A stretch of DNA of 64,000 bases from positions 1,116,001 through 1,180,000 of the forward strand of contig OZ176054.1 of NCBI GenBank assembly GCA_964247055.1. Reading direction: 5' to 3'. A program made the position numbers and the translations under genes. Below, piece by piece: positions 38,108 through 50,933 of the stretch. The DNA comes from Paragordius varius (Eukaryota > Nematomorpha). The notes beneath the pieces are model-generated. The model saw only the letters and a program-made list of their open reading frames with translations. It was not told the origin of the DNA and did no database searches. The number at the start of each line of letters is the position of its first letter. Position 1 is the stretch's first letter.

Positions 38108-39538
38108 CTAAATTTACATTTATAGAGATATACAAAATAATAAAATATTTAGTTTCAACGTATTTTAAAAACAGAAGCTACGTTTATTCAACTAATTCCG
38201 CATAATATATTTGAGAAACTTTAAATGAAAGAGTTCCAATCACAAAAAAGTACAAAAGTGTTTTGATTATGGTTTAATTGTATTTGGGAAAAAAATTGGC
38301 CAAATAAAAACGGTTACTTATTCTAAGATTAGAGAAACCTAATTTTTAATATCTGGAGTATTCGCCGAAATAAGCATGTAATTGTAGAAACAAGTATTTT
38401 TTCAGCTACTCCTATCAAAAATCATAATAAATTACTTTTAAAATCAAATAAATCAGTAATGATATTCCGTAAAACCCTAAATTTTGTGGTCGCTTTGCTA
38501 ATATTATTATTTTATAAACATTTGGGATTCCCGCTGTATAAATCTTGACAATAAATTTTATGACGCATATATCAGTAATAAACTGTTTGTGTTGTGCAAA
38601 AGAGACCTCGTAAAACCTGGCAATCGATTATTCAAGAAGACCTAGACTTTCTCGATATAACAATCGAACAAGCAGTTAGACTGAAAGGAATGGAAAGCTA
38701 TATCACTCTTTTTCCTTTGGAAGGAGAAAATATCATATAAAGGGTAATATAAAAGTTTGACTGTATTTCTTAAAGTTGAAAGTAAACGCCAATGTGTAGC
38801 TTTATGATAAAGTATCCCACAAAATTAAAAGTAAAATTAACCATACTTTTATGATTTAATTTTTATTTGATCATTACCATATGGGTTGTTATATACGTGT
38901 TTGTGAGGTATTTAATTATATAGTCCCTAAGGACATAAAATATAAAAAGGAATATATGAAAATACAATTATGTTTTATAAAAAGTTTTTTGTAAAATGGA
39001 TTGCTTATCTTCCATTCGCAGTAAAAGATAAATTGGTCCTTAAACATTTCAAATTCTTCCTAGAAAAATTTGTTCTTTAAATATTTTTGTTTCGTTTATA
39101 CTTTTAATCGCGTAAAATATGTATACCCAATGACAGAGTCATACCCATTTTATTATATAACGATATTTTTCGAATCAAAATATATTTTGAAATTGAAAAG
39201 TTGTTGCAATATTTTAAAAACATTAGTTTAAAATAAGGTAGACTAACGACAAACTTTCTGAACAAATTTTTTGGATAAAAAATATAATATATTTGGCAAA
39301 AAATAATTTTTGATAAATGAATGCGATAGTTAACATGTTTAGGCAAAGGGTCCCCATTATTCGCTTATCAAATAATTGAAAAAACAATAAACTGCTAATT
39401 AAGGACAAACCCTTAAGCAAGCATGGGCCCATTTGCATTTTTGATACAAATATAACTTTTATTATAATATGGCTCTTTAACGAAATAAAGTATATTGTAA
39501 AAATGTTTTAAAAAACGCTGAGTTAATAAAAGGCAAAC
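38108..39538. other. Intron of the unit 2 ARF6-like fragment
   Basis: Counterpart of 10077-11482. Contains the better-kept LINE-C scrap at about 38598-38740 and nothing else recognised. Confidence 0.45.
38598..38740 (+). mobile_element. LINE C-terminal scrap (LINE-C), unit 2
   Basis: Plus-strand reading RPRKTWQSIIQEDLDFL then ITIEQAVRLKGMESY resembles the extreme C-terminus of APE-type LINE polyproteins. No reverse transcriptase adjoins it. Confidence 0.45.
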
Positions 39539-39804
39539 CGTCAGGCAAATCCTGTTTATTTGCATATATTAGAATGATGGCGTCTTTCATTTCGCGATCA
39601 TTTACTATGCGCAGCTCCTGTCTAGATTCATCAAGCCTATCTCGATATCAACTACAAAAATTAGTCCTTGCGTCCCTGTGTAATGTCGCCAAAGGGTACG
39701 GATTTTATCTTGACCACCAACATCCTATTATTCAGATTTAAGTAATATGGTTGGATGGTTTTTCCTAAGTCGCCAACGACTTTTTCAATATTCACCATTT
39801 CATT

Positions 39805-42475
39805 TTCTTCTATCTTTTACAATTGAGATCGTTTAATGTCATTTTGGTTTCTTCTTTTATCGTATCACACCACCTCATCGGTTGTCGGCCTCGTTTCCTT
39901 TGCCCTTCTACCTTCCCCAACATTGTATCTTTCTCTAGAGAATTTGATCGCATGATATGACCAAAATATGTTAACTTTCTTTTTAGAATTATCTCAAGGA
40001 AGTTTGTTTTAGGTTTTATTTCTGTAGTTAGATTTCCATTCTTAATTTTATCCTTACAGGTGTATCCTAGCATCCTACGCCAGCAGCTTCTTTCAAAAGC
40101 CATTAGCCTTTCTTTGTCCCTTTTTCTTAGAGTCCAACTCTCACATCCATATGTGGTGACTGGGAGAACGAAACAGTAGAGTAATCTTTTTTTGGTTTCA
40201 ACTCTTACGCTTTTGTTTTTCCAAATCTTTTTTAATTTGGTCATTGCTTCTCTACCCAATCCTATTCTCTTTCTGATGTCAGGAGTTGAAAACCCATCCT
40301 CTAAAATTATTGCGCCCAAAAACGTTAACTGTTTAACTATTTCTATTTCTACTTCTAATAATTGTATTTTCTCCAGTACATAATATTTTGGTTTTGTTAG
40401 GATTAAGCTTAAGACCATAACTCTAACTTTCGTTTCGAATCTCTTTAATCGATTCCTTCAAATCATTTACACTTTCAGCTATAAGAGTGGTATCGTCTGC
40501 AAACCTTAAATTATTGATTGTTCTCCCTCCTATTCTTACAATATTTTTACCATCTAACATCCTCATTATCATTTCTGTGGGCACGTATTGAACAGATAAG
40601 GAGATAAGCAACACCTTTGCATGACTCCTTTCAAGATAGGTATTTCGTCTGTGTCCCCCGCTGATGTTCTAATAATCGCTCTTTGTTTTACATAAAGAGA
40701 ACTAATCAATCTTATTAAGTGAGATACCCCTACTTACTTTAATGTTTCCCACAAGGAGTCATAAAAAAAGAATCGAAGGCTTGTCTGTAACCAATAAAAC
40801 ACATGTATAATTCTTTCTGGAACTCTTTGGATTTCTATTATCCTTCTCTACTTTGAGATATGATATCTTGTGCTTTTTCCCTTCATAAATCCGGCTTGTT
40901 TATCTGGTTCTGACTGTATGATACTGTGCATCCTGTTTTGTATTATTTTTAATAAGATCTTACTAGCGTGGCTAATAAGAGATATGTTCCAATAGTTCTC
41001 GCACTGGAGTACATCTCCTTTTTTATATATTGGGAGATATACAGATGATATCCAATCGTTTGGCCATTTACATGTTTCCCACACCTTTTGACATAACTTG
41101 TGTAACGTTTCTACAGGAAAAGCTTTTATGAACTCTATTGGGATATTGTCTAATCCCATCGCTTTGTGGTTAGGATTTGTTTTAAAGCTAATTCAACCTC
41201 CTCTCTTAGTATATCTGGATCATGTTCATCTTCTTTTAATTGCAACACTTTTGCTTGAGGAGCCTGATAGAGTTTTTGGGTGTATTCCTTCATCTTTCTC
41301 GTACTTCTGTTTGTTTGCACAATATGGTGCCATTCTCTTTTTTGGGATGTGTGAGTCATTTGCTTCAGTTTCTGGAACATTGGTTGCATTAATCCTTTTT
41401 TGTTATTTAATTCCACTTACAGACATTGTTATTAAAAAAATCTTCATAATCCTTTCTTTGTCGTTGAAATGCTTTGTTATATAATTTAACCATTTTATTT
41501 TCACCTCTGATTTAGCTTTTCTGTAATCTTTAAACTTTTTTCTGATATCCATTTATTATCTTTCCTCTTTACTCTCTGCACTTTTTTGGCTACTTCATTA
41601 ATAACATTTTTTATCGTCCCCCATAATTGTTCTGAGCTACATTCGGTGTCCAATCTTTTTAATCCATCTTTCGTTTTCTTTCTAAAACTATTTGGAACGA
41701 GTGTCATGTATGTCTGTTTAACCTTATTTTTAATTATTTTAAGTTTGATTTTGGTTACCAAAAGCTCATTATCGCTAGAGCAATCGCTGCTTTTGCTTGT
41801 TTTGGTATCGAGTATAGAGCTTTTCCATTTTTGAGGACATATTATGTATTGGTTATTATATTACCACATGGAGAGGTCCATGTGTATAACCACCTATTGT
41901 GTTGTGGAAACCATGTGTTGGTTATCATCATCTCATTACCTTGGCAAAAATTGATCAGTGCTTCCCCGGCCTCGTTTCGTTCTCCCAATCCATATGGCCC
42001 GACTATTTGATCTACTCTACCTCTACCAACTTTGCTGTTCCAATCCCCTCCTATGATAATCATATCTCCTTTCTTCGTTTCATCCAAAACTATTTGCAAC
42101 TTTGCATTAAAATCCTTTATGTCTTCTTTGGGAGCGTTTGACGTAGGAGCATAGACTACTATCTATGTGAATTTAAGTGGCTTAGCATTCAGCCATACTC
42201 ATGATTTTGGGTGTATATGGTGTATAACTAATGAAACTTTTATTTAAGTTGTTTTTATTAATACTGGAACGACTTCTGATTTCTGGTCTCTCCCCGATCT
42301 TAACAATGTATAATTTTCATTTTGTGCTTTCGCGCTACCTTTTGCTTGGTTTCCGTTAGACCCAATATATCTAAGTTCAATCTTTATATTTTCCTTTCAA
42401 TTATAACCTGTTTGGTTTCTGTTAATGAACGTACATTCCAGCACCCAACTTTGAAAAGTCGCGTTGATTGCATAT
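39805..42475 (-). mobile_element. LINE-A, RTE-like non-LTR retrotransposon, unit 2, degraded
   Basis: Better preserved than unit 1. Minus-strand order: endonuclease with IIIGGDWNSKVGRGRVDQIV and ITNTWFPQHNRW (42099-41842), a linker (41761-41501), reverse transcriptase with GLDNIPIEFIKAFP and SEPDKQAGFMKGKSTR (41159-40848), the catalytic FADD in NLRFADDTTLIAESV (about 40500) and the C-terminal region (40418-39810). It is broken into several frames. Its 3' end lies about 80 bp from the ARF6-like middle exon. Confidence 0.87.
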
Positions 42476-43355
42476 AGTAAAACTCTTTAAATTACATAGT
42501 TAGCATACAAATAAAAAAAAACTTTACAAAACAAAAAAGATTAATGATTACAAAAAGGAAACAGATTTTCAAATATATTTATAGTATATAATAATGTAAA
42601 ATAATGTTACTTTCTTTGAATGTCTTTTCGCTTCATGCATGAAATAAATTTTAAAAGTATATATTTTTGATAGTTTTGGAGAAGACTTCCCTGCTTAAAA
42701 ATTCTTTTCATTGAGCAATTAGCACAAAAGTATACTCTTCGCATAAACACCAAAGCCAGTAACACTTAAAAATTCTTAATTCCCATATCTAATTTAATTT
42801 TATCAGGATTGTTGCACTTTTTAAATACAAAGAAAACGAACATTTTAGATTATTGTATAATCAGTTTAGTAGTTGGAAGTTTTTATATATTTTATAAAGT
42901 TTGTATTTATGGTAACTCCAAAAAGGGTAAATGTTTTGGACACCTAATTTTGAAAGGGAATCAATTATTTATTTTATTCATAATTGTTTGCATTAATCTC
43001 TAACTGATTGTCTTTTGTGAAAAACATCGGTCCGAAAATTAGATATAGCGATTAGGTGCCTTTACTAGTTTTAGAGATGCTATTGTATGTAGCGTTAACA
43101 CTTATGTCTTCTGGCTTGTTCCGGTGGATTTTGATCAATACATCGTTTAAATTATTATTTGTTGGCAGTTTCTTTGAGTTTCAATAAGATAACTGAATGC
43201 TAAAATATTATTTTTATAATAAATTGTAAAAGGTATTTATTACTACTAAATAAAGGTTAAAATTTATATACTCTAAAATTCAAGATTTATTTAATTTAAT
43301 TGTTTATTAAAAATAATTGCCAAACAAAAAATATCACAATATAATTATAATATAC
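42476..43355. other. Intergenic, counterpart of 14430-15426
   Basis: No coding sequence recognised. Shorter than the unit 1 counterpart just after the LINE (about 80 bp fewer). Confidence 0.4.
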
Positions 43356-45969
43356 TTGTTTTTGCAGGCTCAAAAAATTACCAGCGCCCTGCTCTTGCTG
43401 ATAGGTACTGTAGTAAACTAAATAAAAAAATTATTTTTTAGAATCTTACAAGGAAGTGGTAAAAAAGGTGTCGCATAATTCATTAAATATTAAATTTTAA
43501 ACATGATGGCGAATATTGAATTTATTATATAAATATATTTAGTTAAGTTAAATATCCATTAATTAAAAACACCCCTGTTTGTTATATATTTTGTTATTAA
43601 TAAATGTTTTTGGAAAATTACCTGATTCATATATGGATTGTTCTTGCTTTGCATCTAGAAATGCGTAACGTAAATTAACATGTAATAAAACATCAATGCA
43701 AAACATGTAATATTTTTTATAAATACTATTTAAAACTATCTTTACGTAATGTGACCAGATAGGCTGTTTTTCGCAGCACAATACTGGGTTTTTAGAAAAA
43801 AACTGCGCCTCTATTCTCCCACTTTTGAACTGCTTTTTGAAATTAAAAAAAATAATTTTTATAAATATATATTAATTATCTTTTATTTCAAAAAAAGATT
43901 TAGCATAGTACTCTCTGTAAAAAACCACATAATTTGTAAAGAAATGTTTCATTTTGCGGTAAAGAATGGCCTATTTTTAATTGGTAAATATTTTATTTTC
44001 CATTCGTATGTTACATAAAATTGGGTTTTGGATCGGTCAAACCTCTTAGAATTGCAACCTTTCGTGCAGTGGCGAAACTATAATTCTCGCATCTTAAGAT
44101 ACAGACTAATGGTTCTTTTACTCAGGGCCTCCGCAAAAATAGGTGCCTAAAAATTTAGAGTTAACAAAATTAATAATGATATTTTAATAAATGTTTGAGC
44201 AGGTTTAGAAAGTTTTTTTGTTATAATTATCAAACGGAAAATTATATAGAAAATTGTTATTCCCGTTACATATTACATAAAATTTATTAAGGATATGATA
44301 ATGAAATGACCTTTTTAAAAAAATTTTAGTTTTAACGACTGTACTCATTAGGTGGGAGGTATGATATTCCTTAATTTTTTTCCTTAACTTTAATTTATAT
44401 TAGTTTTCTTATTTTTTGCATTTGAGACAATTTGTTGAAGCGCAAACTATTTTGAAGCTGAATGGAAACATAAAGCTTTAAGATATAATAAAACCTTTAC
44501 TAAAAAGTTTAAGGATGTTGAACATTACTATGGTTGAGAATTTTTAACCTAAAGGTTTGTTTGCTTGCAAATTTTGGTGAATTTTCGTAAAAAAATACAA
44601 TTTTTATTTAAAAACGAGCAAAAATTTATATAAAAAATGTGAGCGATAAAAATGTTTAGCATTATCAAATTATATGTATAAATGGTATAGCATCTCAACT
44701 GTTTGTATCGTTTCCATCATGGTTAAAAACGCTTCAAATTTTGCTAAATATTAAATTTTTAAAGTGTGCATTTTTTAAAAAATATATTAAGTCGATATCA
44801 AAATTTAGCTATTTGAATTTATTACACAATGTCGAAATTTTGTTTTTAAGAGCACTGTACATTTTAAAATAGGCAAAAAATTGGGACTTTTAGAGCCCAC
44901 TTCTGAAAATTTAAAAAATATTGTTTTGCTTTATATATGTAGTTTATGTTATATTTTTTTGTGATTTTTGAATCAAAGCATTTAGCTTTCACAAAAATTT
45001 GAATAAAATGCGCACCTTTGACAATTTTATACCAAGCATTTATCACAAAAGTGTAAATAACTTTCTTTGATAACTCGTAAAGGTTAAAACCAAAACCATG
45101 ATAATCCTGATACTTTCCTATCAGAATATATATATATTTCATCAGGATACTTTTTTGTGACTGTGTAATATACAACAGATGTTGTAATCAGGCAAAATAT
45201 GTTTTAATTATGTACTGCGTCAAAGTTCAAAATATCTTTTTTAATACAATTTAACTAAATTATCTTATAACAGATACGTTGGGATGAATAAAACAAAAGA
45301 TTAATTTGATTTATTTGGCATTGAATAAAAATAATGTAGAAACAAAACCGCCGTTGTTTTCTTCCTACTATGAATGAAAAACATTTAAATATAATTTAAT
45401 CTCTAAGTTTAGACTTTTGAGAAAACCATTTATCAACAATTTTACTTGATTTTTTAGGAATATTTCTTAGCATTCTATTTATTAGTTGTGTAAGGAAACT
45501 TTGTCCAAGCATATTTAATCAAAATTATGGTTATGATGTAAATCTAAATTAAAGATAAAAATTTTAAAAGTGATGTAACAGAAAATGTTTAATTAATTTT
45601 ATAGGTTTATTAACTAGACCAAGATGCCGCTTCTTACCGAACGCTTTTCTCATTCCTAACCAGCTACTCCGACCTCCCTCACTCTCAACCGCGCCATCTA
45701 AACATTAATTAATCAGCATTGAGTTAGAATTGCATTAAAAGCAAGCAAGTTTAAAAAGTCTTACCCGGCGGAACCACTCTGTTCTTTCAGAAGAAATTCC
45801 CCATTTTCTTCCACTGGGGACAACAGGCCTTCCGATTCCTCCTAGAATCACCTGTTGTCCCCTCATCACCATCATTCCTCCCAATCACTCTTTCCGCTTT
45901 TCTTTTAACACGACCACAACAACACAGCGTTATCGCCGATGGGTCAAGATCGTTTGAATAACTTAACAT
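43356..45969 (-). pseudogene. Half-kinase B-minus, unit 2: N-terminal exons only
   Basis: Exons 45765-45969, 45620-45697, 43622-43654 and 43356-43417, parallel to 15427-18040. It shares the in-frame TGA in exon 1, so the gene was already broken before the tandem duplication. Exon 4 keeps a GTATATT donor but is one base shorter than expected (62 rather than 63 nt). No kinase exons follow. Element E (43750-45244) lies in the intron between exons 3 and 2. Confidence 0.73.
43750..45244 (-). mobile_element. hAT-like non-autonomous element E, unit 2 copy
   Basis: The TGTGACCAGATAGGC end is intact here. Otherwise nearly identical to 15821-17315 at a constant offset of 27929. Confidence 0.65.
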
Positions 45970-46721
45970 TGTTAAGTGTGGAAGAAAATTTAATAATATA
46001 ATTGATTTTGCAATATCAAAAGCCAGTCAAATTTGACATAAAAGATATTCTCTTAGTTGCATTTTCCCTTTCCAAGTGATAAAATTTCAAATAATTAATA
46101 TTTTATTAAATAAATTGCATTATAATTCTGTTTAAATTGTGTTGTAAAATTCGCCTAGATTTACAATTAATAAAATCATTATTGTTCGCCATTATCATAA
46201 GATCAATTCAATATATGCAACAAAAACATTATTTTTATGTATAAATAGTTTTTTTTGAAAAAATGGCATTTTACGGGGTAGCGGGTAAAAAGAGGGCCTC
46301 AATCAAAAAGGTGAGTTGACTATGTTCGGCGCGATCAAAAATAAGTAAACAAAAATCATATTTGATATTAAATGGTCCAACACTTTCTCCGGATAATTGT
46401 ATCAACCTGTTTTTTACACGAAGTAGGCCCGTGAGGGCTTATTCCAAAGGGCGAAGCTATTGTCGGAACATTTATTAATGATTATATTTTTTCGAAGTTT
46501 GGATTTGAATGGGTCTACGGGTTTTCTGGTAGCAGATCACAAAGCCAGCATTTTCCATTTTTTCCATATTATAGAATTTATGAGAATATTAATGTATTTA
46601 AAAATAAATAAATTTAGTACATATAAATATATATATTTAATAGATTTTAAAATTTATACTGTGCTGTCTTATCTATGGTGTTTGAGTTACAACGTAAAAA
46701 GGGGGGCGCCATATAAGTTTT
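45970..46721. promoter_or_regulatory. Shared 5' region between divergent half-kinases, unit 2
   Basis: Counterpart of 18041-18792, almost unchanged. Candidate bidirectional promoter by position only. Confidence 0.35.
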
Positions 46722-47916
46722 ATGCCCCGGGCGCCGCAAATGCTCGGTACTCCACTGAGTTGTTGTTGTGGGAGTTGTGTGGAAGGAAAAGCGGAAAGAT
46801 TGATTGCAAGAAACGATAGTGATGAGGGGACAACAGCTGATTCAAGGAGGAATCGAGGCTGTTGTCCCCAGTGGAAGAAAAGGATTTTCTTCCGGAAGAG
46901 GAGAGTCGATCCGCCGGGTAAGATTCTTTAAATATTTCTTGCTTGCTTTTAAGAGTGCAAGTTTAATTTATCCTAACGCTGAGTAATTATTGTTTAGATG
47001 GCGAGGCTGACGGGCGTGGGAAGAGGTTAGAACCCTTAAGAAAAGTGTTTCGTAGGAAGCGAGTTCCCGGCTCAGGTATTATAAACCTACAATTTTTTAA
47101 GAAATATCGTTTGTTACGGCAAAGTTGGTAAATCTTGCTGTTCAAACAAGTAAATTAGTAGTAAACATGGATATTATGTCAAAAGAAAACTATTTATATA
47201 AAACATCGCTAATTTAGATTTGCATCATAACCATAATTGTTGCTTGTACAAAGTTACACACTTACATATTCTTAAGAAATTAAGAAGACTTTGTAATAAA
47301 TGGTGTCTCTTTTCTCAAAAGTCCTAACTTAGAGATTAATTAGGTATAAGTTTTTCACTCATATAGAAAGACAATGGCGGTTTTTGTGCCTACAAGATAT
47401 TTACCCAATACCAAATACATCATTTAAATCGCATTTTTTATTTTATTCATTTTAAAGTATCTGTTAAAATAGAAGTTTAGGCAAATAATGTTAAAAAAAG
47501 TGATGTTTATTACATGTTAATTTACGTTACGCATATCTAGATGCAAAACAAGAACAATCCATAGATGAATCCGGTAATTAAAAATATATATTAATAAAAT
47601 ATAAAACAAACTGGGGTGTTTTTATTAATAATATTTTTTAACTCAAGTATAATTTAAATAATTCGATATTATCCATTTCACTATTGTGGTAAAATAGTTT
47701 GATATTAAATAAATGAAGCCACACTATAAACCTCTTATAGAAAATATTTTCTTTTTTTATGTAGTTTGCCACAGTACTTTTTATCCGCAAGAGGGAGCTG
47801 GTGATTATTTTGAGCCTGCAAAAACCCTGCGCATCATTTGCATTGAGATGGTTGATGGAGAACCATCCTACACCAATATCCATCCAGGTATAATCAATTT
47901 TGTGCGAAATTTTTAA
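46722..47916 (+). CDS. Half-kinase B-plus, unit 2: possible kinase-less N-terminal protein
   Basis: Exons 46722-46917, 46998-47075, 47541-47573 and 47765-47887, all with GT/AG ends and joining in frame. After the last exon the frame either reads on to a stop at 47914-47916 (IHPGIINFVRNF) or is spliced further. The product would be about 150 residues: a Cys-rich start (LSCCCGSCV), a CCPQWKKRIFFRKRR basic stretch, the DAKQEQ exon, the EGAGDYFEPAKT exon, then the helix-F scrap [12 protein letters not shown]. The catalytic core is absent. Unlike the unit 1 copy, no splice site is visibly lost, so this copy could still be expressed, perhaps competing with full kinases for an anchor site; that role is speculation. 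It may equally be a pseudogene. Confidence 0.6.
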
Positions 47917-48433
47917 TTTTTATCATTGATCAATAGATTATAAAAGATTGGAATTAACTTAAATGTATATAATTAACAATAAGCCAATAATAACTCCACA
48001 GATTATATTTATTATTTAAGGCATATTTAGAATGAGCCGAAAAGCGTTGATGCATAATTATTCAAAAAGGTACGTCTAACATCCTTTTATAGATTTAATG
48101 GATTCGCCAAATTTAACAATAAAACCTAAGATATGGTATGTTTAGAATCCATTTTACCAGGCCCTTGCTTCATGATTTTTTGAGGTCAATTATAATTAAT
48201 TTGGGTTTTTCCAATAAAAAATAAAATTATTTTACGCTTATATTGAAAATAAAAATATCATTAATGAGTAATTTTTTATTTTTATTTATAGATATATTAA
48301 TTTATCTATTTTATTTTGATTAATTTTTGGTTTCATTTTTTGGTTACATTTAAATATTAGTTAGTGTTTATTTTATCCATTATAATTATTCTTATTAATT
48401 GTATTTTTGTTTTTTATGGGTTTTTTTTGTAAG
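47917..48433. other. Intergenic, counterpart of 19991-20533
   Basis: No gene or element recognised. Confidence 0.4.
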
Positions 48434-49416
48434 GCGTCCAGGCCAGACCTGGTCAATCGCTGCACGGAGGTAGGGGCCAATAGAGATACGGAAGGTTGCA
48501 GAGTGTGTTTTGCCGTATAAATGTTGAGTTAAGAAGTAAGTTATATGATTTAGTTGAAACTATGAGGGTAAAAAGGTAATTTTTTGTGCATTCAGGACAG
48601 ATACCGTGGAAACAGCACTAAAACATTAGAGGGTAACTATAAAATGTTTTATTCAGGTTATAACTGGGGTCGCCATAATAGTTTGTCCATGATTCACTCA
48701 AGTAATCGATGTTAGACGTGCTGACAGTAGAGTTATAAGTGTCGACCTGTTAAATAAGAGGGTTTTTACAAAGCGTTTCAGATAGGGTTAACTAAACCTG
48801 AAAAGGATAAATTTTGTGATTTGTTAGACACAGAAAGACTTCAGAAGACAGAAAAATAATATTATGTGGTGATTTCAATGGCCATGTGGGACAAAATAGG
48901 ACAGCGGAAAAGGTTACGGGGTTATAAATGAAAAAGGGGCTAGTTCATTAAAATTTGCTCAATTTTATAACTTAGCCATAACAAACACCTTTTTTACTAA
49001 AAGGGATAGCTATTTAATTACCTACGAAATCGAGAAATAAGAAGTCACAAATCGATTATATTCTGGTACCGCGAGAGTTTTTAAGTTTGTTGTGGACTGC
49101 AAAGTCACACCTAACTTGCAGATTAGCACACAACATAATATATTTGTGTGTAAATATATGACAGATAATAAATGTTAAAAAATAAAAGTTTATAGCGCCG
49201 AAGGTGATTAAATGATTCCTTAAGAAACAGTAAAGAACGATTTGTAGAAACGGTAGGCATGCTAGACAGGAACCGCGATTCGGAAGTGTTTAATCTCATG
49301 TGGCAATAGAGAGGCGGGAGTTAAGGTGTGCGGAATGAAAGGTGGTAAAAATCAGGTTTATGAGGCATGACTGAAAGACGAAAAAATAATTCTGAAATCG
49401 CGAGAGAAAAGTAAAG
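48434..49416 (+). mobile_element. LINE-B 5' part, unit 2
   Basis: Endonuclease half of LINE-B (CGDFNGHVGQNRTA near 48870), matching 20534-21515. It stops at GAGAGAAAAGTAAAG where the 5.4-kb insertion block begins, and resumes at 54858. Confidence 0.8.
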
Positions 49417-49721
49417 TATGGGTAAAATATTAACCATTTCTTAACAACAATCAAAATATATTAACCATACATGGATGGGTAATTACAATATTCAACCATT
49501 AATTTAAGTAATCAAATTATATTAACCATACAAGTGTGGGTAAAATATTAACCATTTCTTAACAACAATCAAAATATATAAATTATACAAAGACCATTAA
49601 TTTAAGTAATCAAATTATATTAACCATACAAGTATGTGTAAAATATTAACCATTTATTAACAACAATTAAAATATAATAACCATACATAGATGGGTAATT
49701 ACAATATTGAACCATTAATTT
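49417..49721. repeat. Minisatellite next to the TIR element
   Basis: About 2.6 copies of a unit of roughly 115 bp, recognisable by GGGTAAAATATTAACCATTT, AACAACAATCAAAATATA and AACCATTAATTTAAGTAATC. AACCAT recurs within each unit. Absent from unit 1. Confidence 0.8.
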
Positions 49722-50585
49722 CACTAGACAACAAATTTTAACTTTTTTTAACTGCCATTCTTGTAAATTTAAAATTTATTTCATTAAAGGACATAATTAG
49801 TATATCTAAAAAGAAAATTGGTCTTACATGGAAGAATTTTTTTATATTAGAGTTTATTGATAATTTTTGGCCCCGATTTAACATTAATCGAAATTTCAAA
49901 AATTTAAAGTATTAGATATGAAGCCATGTATTTTATATCATTCGAAAGAGCGACAAAAACTGCATCTTTTAAATGGTAGTAAGTCATTTAAATCTATCGG
50001 ATATAAAAGTTATTTGGACTTAAATGGTCAAAATTTTCAATCCTTAAATAGGTCAAGAATTTTCACAGACAAACTAATTTGAAAATCATATAAATTATTT
50101 TAATATAATTATTAGGGTAATATAAATATTTAATTTAAAAAAAAATGTTTGGAAAAGCTTTTGGTTTTCTTTTTTAATAAAAATTATTATTATCATAAAT
50201 ATTTTACCTAGTGGATACTTAAAGGCATAGTTATAACTGTAAATTTATTACATAATGGCTATAAAAGATCAAATATACCTTAAACTTTGTTGTTTTCTTT
50301 AAATTTTCGAAATTATCAGCCTTGTAAAGAAAATAAATTAATATTGATGAGATGGTAATTTTTAAAAAACAAAAAACTTAAAAATGGCTGTTTTGAGTGA
50401 CATAAAAGCAATATAAATGTTTTAATCAAAAAAAACTTTCTTGTGTTATCTTTTTTGGACATTGATCTTCATCTAAACAAAGATTGAGCTATTTTCATCC
50501 ATTAGTTTTAATAATATAAAAATTAAAAAAAATGCTCTCGCTTCGCGCGTTTGTCGCTCTTTGTGTCCAATATTAACTGTCGATG

Positions 50586-50807
50586 TGTTAGAGGCTAATT
50601 TGAATAGACCTGTTATTACACGATTAGGTTAAACACACAACATTCGTTATATATCAGTACATTAACCTATTAACTTATCTGTATACTATTAATATATTAT
50701 TATAACCTCCCCACCACTTGTGAATATTATTATTATACCCTGAGATAATTGTATATAAGCAAACATCTCACCTTAATATATGTGAATACATTAAACCTAA
50801 TTATCTT

Positions 50808-50848
<41 letters not shown>

Positions 50849-50914
50849 TCATGATATAACGCGTTGTTCTTGTGATATACAATAAATACTTTACATTGTC
50901 GTCCCCAGATATTA
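50586..50914 (+). repeat. 5' LTR of the gypsy element
   Basis: 329 bp from TGTTAGAGG to CAGATATTA, including an (AT)n tract near 50811-50846. TTGGTGGCC directly after it is the likely primer-binding site. Confidence 0.9.
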
Positions 50915-50933
50915 TTGGTGGCCAAAACAAGAT

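Larger units (their letters stand above)
37926..39724 (-). pseudogene. ARF6-like small GTPase gene, two 3' exons, unit 2
   Basis: Middle exon 39539-39724 and last exon 37926-38107, spliced as in unit 1. The last exon reads [20 protein letters not shown], then [19 protein letters not shown], and continues to an extended tail ending HKM at a TGA (37926), longer than in unit 1. The middle exon has lost 7 bp around the switch from VVD to DRDR, shifting the frame. The P-loop exon is not seen. A decayed copy of an ARF6-type gene, also abutted by LINE-A. Confidence 0.77.

Noticed and set aside
50811-50846. Open frames through the (AT)n tract in the LTR
   Set aside because: Artefact of the dinucleotide repeat.
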